Origin: Mediterranea massiliensis
GTDB lineage: Bacteria > Bacteroidota > Bacteroidia > Bacteroidales > Bacteroidaceae
Length of the DNA stretch: 64,000 bases
Direction: 5' to 3'
NCBI GenBank assembly: GCA_015060685.1
Contig: SUXZ01000013.1
Coordinates: 1-64,000 of the forward strand
Shown here in pieces: positions 31,569 through 40,937 of the stretch. The translations under genes were made by a program, and so were the position numbers. The stretch's first letter is position 1, and the number at the start of each line of letters is the position of its first letter. Below the pieces are notes generated by a model. The model was not told the DNA's origin. It ran no database searches and was given only the letters and a program-made list of their open reading frames with translations.

Positions 31569-32681
31569 TTATCTTCCTCCTGTAATAATAGAAGTAAATT
31601 TGGGCAGAATCTTTTTAATGAGGTTATATATGATGACCCCTATCATAACTATTATGATAGGACTGGCTATATAAAATAGCACAAAAGCTATATCACTATT
31701 AGGATGGAATATCTTTGCTAAGCACTTGATAATAAAGAATATCGTAATGCCATGATATCCATATATGAAGAAATTACTATCCGATATGTACGAAGGTATC
31801 ATTCCTATTCTGTTATTTTCTAATAAATAAGATACAGATGCAAAGACCATAGCAACACCGATAATGATAAAGAAATTATGAATATATAAATAATACTCAT
31901 TGTTCTTTAGTATATATTGAATGATGGCAATGGCTAAATATGCAAATGCTATCTTTGTGAAGTGTTTCTTAAGAATATCTACAAAGTTGTTTTTATATAT
32001 AGCAAAGTAGGCACCCAATGCAAAAAAGAATATACTCAAGCTATTTATTCCAGCAATTGGAATTTGTATTTTAACAATGTAACAGCCAGCTAAAAAGAGT
32101 AATCCGAGAAGTTTAGCATATCTCAGGATTAAATATATAATAGGGGATAATATAACTGTAACTATTAAATCTCTAATAAACCAGAATTGGTAGCAGATAG
32201 GGAAAGCATTTCTGGCTCCGTCATAATGTGCATTTTCATTCATCATTCCAGTATCCCAAAATGCCCATAACCAATCAGAAATGGTATAGTCAGAAATTAG
32301 TTTGTTGTTTCCAGAAACAAATCCCGTCATAAAGTTCTGCGCAATAAAATAACAAGCTATTACGGCAAAGTTCCAAAATATATAGGGAACCAATAAAGTC
32401 CAGAAACGAGATTTTAATTTCTGCAAATATGTAATTAAAGATAGCTTAGGAGACTTGGCAAAGAAAAGGTATCCCGATATAGCAAAGAAAGTTGGCACAG
32501 CTAAGCACAAGATTAACTCATACAAGAAATATGTGAAGTTTTCATAAATAGGATAATAGCCACTCTGTAGCAAACTTTTTCCATTGATGGATACACTCCC
32601 TAAATTAGTGTGAATAAATACAACAGCTACGATTAGAGGAAAACGTAGTAGACTAATTGTGTCTGATTCAATCTTTCTCAT
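31569..32681 (-). CDS. Acyltransferase 3 family membrane protein
   Basis: LLRFPLIVAVVFIHTNLG; multi-TM. Confidence 0.85.
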   Translation of the reverse strand: MRKIESDTISLLRFPLIVAVVFIHTNLGSVSINGKSLLQSGYYPIYENFTYFLYELILCLAVPTFFAISGYLFFAKSPKLSLITYLQKLKSRFWTLLVPYIFWNFAVIACYFIAQNFMTGFVSGNNKLISDYTISDWLWAFWDTGMMNENAHYDGARNAFPICYQFWFIRDLIVTVILSPIIYLILRYAKLLGLLFLAGCYIVKIQIPIAGINSLSIFFFALGAYFAIYKNNFVDILKKHFTKIAFAYLAIAIIQYILKNNEYYLYIHNFFIIIGVAMVFASVSYLLENNRIGMIPSYISDSNFFIYGYHGITIFFIIKCLAKIFHPNSDIAFVLFYIASPIIIVMIGVIIYNLIKKILPKFTSIITGGR

Positions 32682-32811
32682 TTTTATTAAATAAATGTTG
32701 ATGTGGAAAATAAAAAACGATGTAAAAGTATTAATTTATTAATTGTTTTCCAAATATTTTTGTTTAATGGTTAATTATGGTTACTTTTATGCGGTCAAAT
32801 TAAGGATAATA

Positions 32812-34329
32812 ATGAGTAATAATAAAATTGCAAAAAATACGTTACTATTATATTTCCGAATGCTATTGACGATTCTTATAAGTTTGTATACGTCAAGAAT
32901 CGTTATAAAAGCATTGGGAGTTGATGATTTTGGTATATTTAGCGTTGTTGGTGCTTTTGTTTCTATGTTTTCTATATTGTCAGCATCTTTATCATCTGCA
33001 ATCATGAGATTTTTCACCTATGAATTAGGCTTGGGTGATATGGAGCGGCTTCGTAGAGTTTTTATTACAGCATTGTTATGCATAGTTTTTGCTGCAGTTA
33101 TTATATTTATCTTTGCGGAATTTATTGGTGTTTGGTTCATCAATTATAAAATGGTTATTCCACCGGATAGATTGAATGTTGCAAAATGGGTTTTTCAATA
33201 TTCCTTAGTTATCTCATCTGTTAATCTTTTAAGTGTTCCATACAATGCAATGGTAATAGCTCATGAGCGTATGAGTTTTTTTGCGTATATCAGTCTTGTA
33301 GAGGTTATAGGAAAACTGATTATTTCTTTTTTGATTGCCGAATATCAAAATGACCGGTTGTTATTATATGCTTTCTTGTTGTGTGTATTTACATTGATAG
33401 TGAAGCTTGCATATGTTGTATTTTGTAATCTTAATTTTGAAGAGTGCAAATACAAACTTGTTTTTGACAAGCTATTAGTAAAGCAGATGTTTGGATTTGC
33501 AGGTTGGAATTTTATAGGATCTTCATCTGCAATTTTAAGGGATCAAGGCGGTAATGTAATTATTAATTTGTTTTTTGGCCCAGCGGTGAATGCGGCTCGT
33601 GGTGTTGCATTTCAAGTAAATCAAGCTGTATATGGCTTTGTACAGAATTTCATGACTGCATTAAATCCTCAAATCACAAAGTCTTATGCGGTAGGGGATA
33701 AAGAGTATATGATGAAACTTGTATTTATTGGAAGTCGGTTCTCTTTTCTTCTTTTGTGGCTGTTATCTTTGCCTCTTCTTTTAAATACTTCATCAATATT
33801 AAATATTTGGTTGGAAGATGTACCTGATTATTCAGTCCTATTTGTTCAATTATCATTGATATTTGTCTTGTGTGAATCGGTATCACAACCATTAATCACT
33901 ACGATGATGGCTACAGGTAATATCCGTAATTACCAAATAGTTGTGGGTGGTATGCAATTGTTGAATCTTCCTATATCATATTTTGCTATTAAGTTAGGGT
34001 GTCCTCCAGAATCTATATTTATAGTAGCAATTATCATCTCATTGTGTTGCCTCGTTTTGAGATTGAATATGTTGCGTCCTATGATAGGTATATCAATACC
34101 ATCTTTTATTAAAGAGGTTTGTTTGAGATGTATATATGTTGTAGTACTGTCTTCAATAGTCTCTTTATTCATTATTCGTATTTTTTCGGCCGATACAATA
34201 TTATCTTTAATAGCTTGTCTGGTATTAATTGTATTGAGTGTGTTGGTTTCAATATATTATGTGGGATGTAAAAAAGAAGAACGTGTTTATATATGGGAAA
34301 TAGTAAAAAAGAAAATAACATACGTATAG
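32812..34329 (+). CDS. Polysaccharide biosynthesis/flippase (Wzx-like) protein
   Basis: KNTLLLYFRMLLTILISLYTSRIVIKALGVDDFGIFSVVGAFVSMFS; multi-TM. Confidence 0.88.
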   Translation: MSNNKIAKNTLLLYFRMLLTILISLYTSRIVIKALGVDDFGIFSVVGAFVSMFSILSASLSSAIMRFFTYELGLGDMERLRRVFITALLCIVFAAVIIFIFAEFIGVWFINYKMVIPPDRLNVAKWVFQYSLVISSVNLLSVPYNAMVIAHERMSFFAYISLVEVIGKLIISFLIAEYQNDRLLLYAFLLCVFTLIVKLAYVVFCNLNFEECKYKLVFDKLLVKQMFGFAGWNFIGSSSAILRDQGGNVIINLFFGPAVNAARGVAFQVNQAVYGFVQNFMTALNPQITKSYAVGDKEYMMKLVFIGSRFSFLLLWLLSLPLLLNTSSILNIWLEDVPDYSVLFVQLSLIFVLCESVSQPLITTMMATGNIRNYQIVVGGMQLLNLPISYFAIKLGCPPESIFIVAIIISLCCLVLRLNMLRPMIGISIPSFIKEVCLRCIYVVVLSSIVSLFIIRIFSADTILSLIACLVLIVLSVLVSIYYVGCKKEERVYIWEIVKKKITYV

Positions 34330-35573
34330 TATCTTCGTCATATCTATGCTCAGCATGTGGAGCTTGTGGCGTGGTGTGTCCTAAAGAGGCTATCTCTTTT
34401 AGCACTTCTTCTGTTGGCAGATTGTATGCGGATGTATCCAATGATTGCATAGATTGTGGCTTGTGCATGAAAGTATGTCCGTCATTGGTCAATAGTTCAC
34501 ATGAAACGAATGATCCTTATTTGGGAAATTTATTAAAAGTTTATACAGGAAAATCTTTAGTTCATTCATATTACATGAATGGACAAAGCGGAGGTATATG
34601 TACAACATTGTTGAGCTATTTATTTGACGTTTCAGAAATAGATGCTGCTATAGTGTGCAAACCATCTTCTTCACAAGCTATTATTGTAGAAGACAAAGAT
34701 GATTTGAAATCTACACAAGGATCGTGCTATACCCCGGTAGATTTGCTTACAGCATTAAAGAATATTGGGACTAAAAAATCTGTTGCAATAGTGGGACTTC
34801 CATGCCATTTGCAAGGATTGCAAAATCTACAGAAACTATCAAAACGTTTTGAATGCATTCGATATAAAATTGGATTAATCTGTGATAGAGTGCTTTGCTC
34901 AGGAATCCAGGATGTTATGCTTTCGTTGTATCCTAATCCGACAGTTGGGCATATCTATTGGAGAAAGAAGAACTATAATGGTTATGATTATAATTCTGCT
35001 CCCATAGTTGTGAAATATGAAAATGGTAGAGAATACGTTATTCCAAATACATTTCGTTATGCATTAAAGGATATGTACACTCCTCCAAGATGTCGTGTTT
35101 GTTCTGACAAACTAAATATTACAGCTGATATAGTTTTAGGCGATCCATGGAGAATGAGTAATGTGGATTTTGTGAATGGTGAGAATTTAATCATTGCTCG
35201 TACAGCCTTAGGATTGGAATTGTTGGAGAAAGCAGAGAGTGATAATCAGATAGCAATAACCTCGCGCTCTTTTCAAGAGTTAATAGATAGTCAATTGGTT
35301 GAGGAAAGAAAAAAACAAGTATCTCTATATTCAAAGGTCGTGAAAGAGAATTTACCTAAAATAGATTCACACCTATTATGGGATAATTATGGTGTTTCTT
35401 CATTTGAATTGGATAATTTTAAGAATGCAGAAAATATAATTAAAAGATTTGTTTCATTGGAAACGATGAAACAAACTGAGGTTGTAAAAAGAGGTAAGAG
35501 AAAACTTTGGCCATTGCAATTTCGAGAGATGATTAAAAATAATGTTATAGTTAGATTCTTAAAAAATAAATAA
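34293..35573 (+). CDS. Coenzyme F420 hydrogenase/dehydrogenase beta-subunit-like protein, 4Fe-4S
   Basis: CSACGACGVVCPKEAI, CIDCGLCMKVCPS; adjacent to polysaccharide pyruvyl transferase. Confidence 0.88.
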   Translation: MGNSKKENNIRIVSSSYLCSACGACGVVCPKEAISFSTSSVGRLYADVSNDCIDCGLCMKVCPSLVNSSHETNDPYLGNLLKVYTGKSLVHSYYMNGQSGGICTTLLSYLFDVSEIDAAIVCKPSSSQAIIVEDKDDLKSTQGSCYTPVDLLTALKNIGTKKSVAIVGLPCHLQGLQNLQKLSKRFECIRYKIGLICDRVLCSGIQDVMLSLYPNPTVGHIYWRKKNYNGYDYNSAPIVVKYENGREYVIPNTFRYALKDMYTPPRCRVCSDKLNITADIVLGDPWRMSNVDFVNGENLIIARTALGLELLEKAESDNQIAITSRSFQELIDSQLVEERKKQVSLYSKVVKENLPKIDSHLLWDNYGVSSFELDNFKNAENIIKRFVSLETMKQTEVVKRGKRKLWPLQFREMIKNNVIVRFLKNK

Positions 35574-35574
35574 T

Positions 35575-36723
35575 ATGAAAATTGTATTATCTGGTGTTGA
35601 AACGATTAATAAGGGTGCAGAGTTGATGTTATATGCCATTCTGCAAGAAATAGAGCGTAAGTATCCTAATGCTGTTGTATATCTTCCTTGTTTGGCAGCT
35701 AAACAAGGCTTGGATTATTTTCATACATCATTAGAATTAAAAGCAAAACCATATACAAAACTGATTAATTTTTTCAATAACTACTATGTAATGCGTGTTA
35801 TTCAAAAATTAAGATTGCCACGTTTGTTTTTGAGCGATTCACACATTTTGCCAAATATTGATTATTTTATTGATGCAGGTGGTTTCCATTTTTCTGATCA
35901 ATTTAATTATGATAATTTTCAAGTAGCCTATTGGGAGAAAATTCTTACCGGATATTCCAAACAAGGAACAAAAATAGTATTTTTGCCTCAAGCATTCGGT
36001 CCTATAGAATTAGCATCTACTCAAAAACTAGTTCAACTTTTAGATCTGTATTCAGATATAGTTATGCCTCGTGAAAAAGTTTCGTTTGATTATTTAATGA
36101 AAGCAAATATGAGTAGGGATAAGGTTCATATATTTCCGGATTTTACCTCTTTAGTTAAAGGTAGTATTCTGGAAAAGTATAGCAATTTAAGGAATGCAGT
36201 TTGTATAATTCCTAATATGCGAATGATTGATAAAGGTATAATTAATAAAGCTAAATACATTGATTATATACATACGATAATTTCAGTTGTAAAGTCTAAA
36301 GGATTTATTCCATATTTATTAAATCATGAAGGGCGTGGGGATGAAAAGTTGGCATATGAATGTGTGAAAGGTTTGTCGGAAAGTGTTGAAGTTGTAACAA
36401 GAATCAATGCGTTAGAAGTTAAGGGATTGATTTCTACTTCATATTTAGTTATTTCATCTCGTTTTCATGGCGTTGCTTCTTCTTTGAATTCTGGAGTACC
36501 TTGTCTTTCGACTAGTTGGAGCCATAAATATGAGGAGTTATATAAAGATTATGAGTTGGAGAATTCTGTGTTGGATTTGAAAAATATGAATTCTGTAATT
36601 GATTCATTGAATTATCATTTAGATGATAATAATAATCGTCAAATCAGAAAACATTTATTTTCAAAGATTTTTCATATAAATGAGATGTCTAGACGGATGT
36701 GGAATAAAATATGGAATATATAA
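35575..36723 (+). CDS. Polysaccharide pyruvyl transferase family protein
   Basis: NKGAELMLYAILQEI; GVASSLNSGVPCLSTSWSHKYEEL. Confidence 0.85.
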   Translation: MKIVLSGVETINKGAELMLYAILQEIERKYPNAVVYLPCLAAKQGLDYFHTSLELKAKPYTKLINFFNNYYVMRVIQKLRLPRLFLSDSHILPNIDYFIDAGGFHFSDQFNYDNFQVAYWEKILTGYSKQGTKIVFLPQAFGPIELASTQKLVQLLDLYSDIVMPREKVSFDYLMKANMSRDKVHIFPDFTSLVKGSILEKYSNLRNAVCIIPNMRMIDKGIINKAKYIDYIHTIISVVKSKGFIPYLLNHEGRGDEKLAYECVKGLSESVEVVTRINALEVKGLISTSYLVISSRFHGVASSLNSGVPCLSTSWSHKYEELYKDYELENSVLDLKNMNSVIDSLNYHLDDNNNRQIRKHLFSKIFHINEMSRRMWNKIWNI

Positions 36724-36764
36724 ATTAGTAATATGTTTTTAATCTTTTAGTAAAGAGTTTAATT

Positions 36765-37616
36765 ATGTGGTATTCGAAATATCTGTTGGCTTTTGAGTGT
36801 GATCCTAATGAAATTAATGAGTCTGTTATTAATGATATTTCAACGAAATTAGCAAAATTTCATCAACCAATAGAACCGATATGTTCTATAGTGGTTATAG
36901 CTCATAATGAAGAGCGACGAATCTTAGGATGTCTATGGTCATTAGCTGAAAATATATTGGATGTTCCTGCTGAAATCATAGTGGTGAATAATAATTCTAC
37001 AGACAAGACAACATATTTGCTTGATAGAGTTGGTGCATGTTGGTACGACGAAAAACAAAAAGGACCTGGTTTTGCTCGCCAGTGTGGATTGAATAAAGCA
37101 AGAGGAAAATATCATTTGTGCATCGACTCAGATACATTGTATCCACCTTATTATGTAGCAACGCATCTTAAATATTTATCTATGCCTAACGTAGTATGTA
37201 CGTATGGTTTGTGGAGTTTTATGCCTGATGAAAAACATTCTCGAATAGGGTTGTTCTGCTATGAATCGTTTAGAGATATTTATTTAAGACTTCAGAATAT
37301 TAAACGCCCAGAATTATGTGTGAGAGGGATGGTTATGGGATTTAATACCGATTTAGGTAAGCAAATTGGTTATCGCACAGATATAATAAGAGGGGAAGAT
37401 GGATCATTGGCTTTGGCTTTAAAGCAATTTGGCAAACTGAAATTTTTAACGACGAATAAAACAAGAGCGGTAACTTGTAGTACTACTCTAGATGGTGGGG
37501 GAGGACTTCTGTCGAACATGTGGATTCGTTTTAAGAAAGCAGTTCGACAACTTGGAGGATTGTTTATTTCAAAAAGAGAGTATAAGGATGAAAACTCAAA
37601 TATAATTAAACCTTGA
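36765..37616 (+). CDS. Glycosyltransferase family 2
   Basis: SIVVIAHNEERRILGCLWSL; EIIVVNNNSTDKT; HLCIDSDTLYPP. Confidence 0.9.
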   Translation: MWYSKYLLAFECDPNEINESVINDISTKLAKFHQPIEPICSIVVIAHNEERRILGCLWSLAENILDVPAEIIVVNNNSTDKTTYLLDRVGACWYDEKQKGPGFARQCGLNKARGKYHLCIDSDTLYPPYYVATHLKYLSMPNVVCTYGLWSFMPDEKHSRIGLFCYESFRDIYLRLQNIKRPELCVRGMVMGFNTDLGKQIGYRTDIIRGEDGSLALALKQFGKLKFLTTNKTRAVTCSTTLDGGGGLLSNMWIRFKKAVRQLGGLFISKREYKDENSNIIKP

Positions 37617-38199
37617 TACTTTTTATTACTTTGGCCGGATTCCCTGCTACAATGGAATAGGGTGGAACATCCTTTGTAACAACACTTCCACCAGCAACTA
37701 CTGAGTGATTACCGATGTGAACACCGGCTGTTATGACACTATTGGCTCCAATCCACACGTCATCTTCGACAATGATTCCTTTTGTAATCACTTTTTGATT
37801 TACAATAGGAGTATTTGGATCGTCATAATTATGGTTTAATCCAGATAAAACGACATTTTGTGCAATAATTACATCATTGCCTATTTGAATGGGGCCAATT
37901 ACAGTATTCCTTAGTCCTATAAGTGTGTTTTTACCAATTGTTACATCACCAACGTTGTTATCTACAACGCTAAACTCCTCTATGCTACTAAAATCTCCTA
38001 TGTAAAAATTGTTTATAGGTGATACGTTAATAATGGCATGCCGGCGTATAGTAATGTTTTTACCATGTTTGAAAATAAAGGGATTTATAAACCATTTCAC
38101 CCAACGCCGAGGTCGATTATTGACAATTAGCATCCGATGAATACGAGCCTTCAATTTGGGAGATTCTTTAATTTTATTTTTTAGTTTTCCTAAATCCAT
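37606..38199 (-). CDS. Left-handed beta-helix acyltransferase
   Basis: Hexapeptide repeats IVEDDVWIGANSVITAGVHIGNHSVVAGGSVVTKDVPPYSIVAGNPAKVIK. Confidence 0.93.
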   Translation of the reverse strand: MDLGKLKNKIKESPKLKARIHRMLIVNNRPRRWVKWFINPFIFKHGKNITIRRHAIINVSPINNFYIGDFSSIEEFSVVDNNVGDVTIGKNTLIGLRNTVIGPIQIGNDVIIAQNVVLSGLNHNYDDPNTPIVNQKVITKGIIVEDDVWIGANSVITAGVHIGNHSVVAGGSVVTKDVPPYSIVAGNPAKVIKSIKV

Positions 38200-38201
38200 T
38201 A

Positions 38202-38981
38202 TTAATTCATTGAAGAAGCTTTAAATATTTTTCTTATAAAATTGAATTTGGTCAATATGCTTTTTAAAATGGTTCGTTTTCTCCATCCTCCAGCACTAAG
38301 GTGGGCAGCAATCGTACCCTTTCTTACTTGTGTATATGCACCACATAATTTCCAATATGGATAAATGCGCATTCCATCTTTTAATGCTTGTTCGATATCC
38401 TTATTGTATTTTAATCCGAACGATTCTGCGGCTAAAGCAAGTATGTCTGGAGCAATTTCTTTTGTATACCAAGAACCATCTTCTTGTAAAAAATGATGGT
38501 TTTTATAAAAATCCATTGCAGTTTTAATATATGGATGTCCTTTTTCTGCTCCTAAGATTGCAGCTTGTAATCCAATTCCTGGAACACGTGTGCCTGGATA
38601 GGCATTATATCCATCTACAGTGATTCTTTTATCTGACATTTCGTCAGCTTCAATCATTTCTGGATGCCATTCAATTGCAGTGAAAAAGCTATCGTGTAAT
38701 AAAGGATTGAATGATTCTTTTACAAGGACATCTGTATCAAGATAGATTCCCCCTTCTGAATACAATGCATACAATCTGACATAATCGGTTAAAAAAGCCC
38801 ATGCTTTTTCTTGTAATGCTTCACGAGTCCAATCTAATTCATTAACATTGAAAGAGTCCAATGTCCATCTCTTAATTTCATATTCAGGTAGTTTTTTCTT
38901 CCAAGAATTCATGCATATTTGTAAGTTCTTGGGAAGAGGCTCATTGCTGAACCAACAATAATGAATCACTTTAGGTATCAT
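38202..38981 (-). CDS. Glycosyltransferase family 32 (sugar-binding DXD motif)
   Basis: MIPKVIHYCWFSNEPLP; ALYSEGGIYLDTDVLV. Confidence 0.92.
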   Translation of the reverse strand: MIPKVIHYCWFSNEPLPKNLQICMNSWKKKLPEYEIKRWTLDSFNVNELDWTREALQEKAWAFLTDYVRLYALYSEGGIYLDTDVLVKESFNPLLHDSFFTAIEWHPEMIEADEMSDKRITVDGYNAYPGTRVPGIGLQAAILGAEKGHPYIKTAMDFYKNHHFLQEDGSWYTKEIAPDILALAAESFGLKYNKDIEQALKDGMRIYPYWKLCGAYTQVRKGTIAAHLSAGGWRKRTILKSILTKFNFIRKIFKASSMN

Positions 38982-39047
38982 ATATGCTATTTTTTTACAA
39001 AGTTAATGGATTTTTCTGAAATATAGCATATTTGTTTGATAATCTTC

Positions 39048-39731
39048 TCATCCCACCCCCAAATCTGTATTGTTTAGTAGTATTTCGATGTGGGGATCGT
39101 GTTGGATGGTGGGGTAGATATCTTTGATGAACCACTCGGCCAGTTGGTTGTCGCGTTGGAGTGGGGTGGTGTTGTTGCAGAAAAGGTTGATGCTGAGGTA
39201 TTCGAAGTGCTGGCGGGCAAGGGCAATGTCTTGCACGATGTGTTCCTTTTCTTCGCCTTCGGTGCAGCAAAGCAGACAGACACCTTGAAAGTATTCGGCT
39301 ATCTGTTCGGCTGTGACGCTTGCGGGAATTCCCTTTCTCCACCGGCGGCGCAAGTCGGCATCAAACGTCTCTACACCGCAGCGAAACTTCACCCGGGTAG
39401 GCGCAAATTGTTGGGCAAACGCCTCCAATTCATGCCGGTACATATAATGCGCTTCGAACCAAAGGGTGTGGATATGCTTCTCGCTCACTACCTGTTTGAT
39501 AAGTTCGATGGTTTCTGCATCCAATTCCATGGCCGAGCCGGAATTGATAACGTCCAGCACCCCATATTGTCCGGTAACTTGTCTCAGAACCGGCTCATTC
39601 ACCTCGAAGGGGCGATTGCTGCTGTCTGTGTGATAGTCGCAAAACGTACATTTTCCCCATCGGCATCCGGTGCCTTGAAGCAATACAAATTCGCGCGGAA
39701 GTTTGGTATGTATCAGCGAATAACGTTCCAT
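39048..39731 (-). CDS. Radical SAM-like protein
   Basis: LLQGTGCRWGKCTFCDYHTDSS cysteine motif; start MERYSLIHTKLPRE preferred. Confidence 0.75.
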   Translation of the reverse strand: MERYSLIHTKLPREFVLLQGTGCRWGKCTFCDYHTDSSNRPFEVNEPVLRQVTGQYGVLDVINSGSAMELDAETIELIKQVVSEKHIHTLWFEAHYMYRHELEAFAQQFAPTRVKFRCGVETFDADLRRRWRKGIPASVTAEQIAEYFQGVCLLCCTEGEEKEHIVQDIALARQHFEYLSINLFCNNTTPLQRDNQLAEWFIKDIYPTIQHDPHIEILLNNTDLGVG

Positions 39732-39735
39732 GCGC

Positions 39736-40416
39736 TTATGATTTTTGGGATAAGATGCGTTCCAATGTTCTGATGGCTGCATAGGCCATTGGAGTGCCGA
39801 AGAACACCTCAATCAGTAACTTGGCAACGTATTGGAAAGCAATCATCAGCAATAGGTCGTGCAGGGAAACCGTACCGGCAAAGGCAATCAGTACGAACGG
39901 CAGACTGTCGAACAGATAGGCTACAGCCGAGCTGCCAATGGTACGCACCCAAAGGCGGCGACCTTTCGTCTTGATTTTAATCTTCTCCATCAGCCAGGCA
40001 TTGGACAGCTCTCCCAACAGGAAACCGGTCAGCGAGCCGATTACAATGCGTGGCACATAATTAAAGATGTGGTTGTATGCACCGGCGGTTTCGGCCAGAT
40101 AGTCGGGTGAGGGGAGCCATACGCCAATCTGCGTGCAGACCACCATCAGGATGTTGCAGAAGAATGTCATCCAGATGACTTTCTTGGCCGTTTTGAAACC
40201 CCAAAGCTCGGTCAGCACATCGCCCAGCATGTAGGCAAACGGGAAGGTGATGGTACCTGCATCGAAATAGAATAGTCCGAATAGACTGATGACCTTTACG
40301 GCCATTACGTTCGATACCAAATAGAGTGTTACGAAGAGCGTTGTAACCACCATGAAAGCCGTGTGGCTATGCAACTTTTCGGTTTTGAAAGGGTTGTCCG
40401 ATACCTTATTCATCAT
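39736..40416 (-). CDS. Queuosine precursor transporter (YhhQ/VUT family)
   Basis: NVMAVKVISLFGLFYFDAGTITFPFAYMLGDVLTELWGFKTAKKVIW. Confidence 0.93.
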   Translation of the reverse strand: MMNKVSDNPFKTEKLHSHTAFMVVTTLFVTLYLVSNVMAVKVISLFGLFYFDAGTITFPFAYMLGDVLTELWGFKTAKKVIWMTFFCNILMVVCTQIGVWLPSPDYLAETAGAYNHIFNYVPRIVIGSLTGFLLGELSNAWLMEKIKIKTKGRRLWVRTIGSSAVAYLFDSLPFVLIAFAGTVSLHDLLLMIAFQYVAKLLIEVFFGTPMAYAAIRTLERILSQKS

Positions 40417-40601
40417 GTCTTTGTTTTAATAATCCGCTGCGAAGATAGTGCAAAGCACCCATTTTTCAAAACTTATCTGTTAAAACTCTGTAAACAACCT
40501 TTCGATTGTCTATATGGAGTAGTTCATGTGAACAATAGATAAGCGTTTTCTCGTTTAAATGTTGCTACTTTGCATCACTAAATCTAACGGGAGGACTTGA
40601 C

Positions 40602-40811
40602 ATGAAACTAAACTTTAAGACTATTCTACAAGACAGCAATCACATCTACGAATTGCTGTCGAACAACATTCGCTACCTGTTTCGCGAACTGCAGGAGCTG
40701 ACCAACTTCGACGATACAAAACTCTGCCTGGCCATTTGCCAGTTGCTGCAAGACGGCAGAATGCTCTCCATGCAGGTGGACAACCAGATCTATTATTATA
40801 AAAAGGAGTAA
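40602..40811 (+). CDS. Hypothetical protein, 69 aa
   Basis: Compact ORF with upstream gggagg-type region; no family recognised. Confidence 0.5.
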   Translation: MKLNFKTILQDSNHIYELLSNNIRYLFRELQELTNFDDTKLCLAICQLLQDGRMLSMQVDNQIYYYKKE

Positions 40812-40937
40812 GCCGGTAGTTTTCTTGATACTATTTTATCCAAATCAGATATGTTGCTGTGCGGGCTGATGAATCGAACGAAATTAATGCTATTTTTGTG
40901 GGAGAAATCAATCTTAAACCATAAAAACCTACAAACA

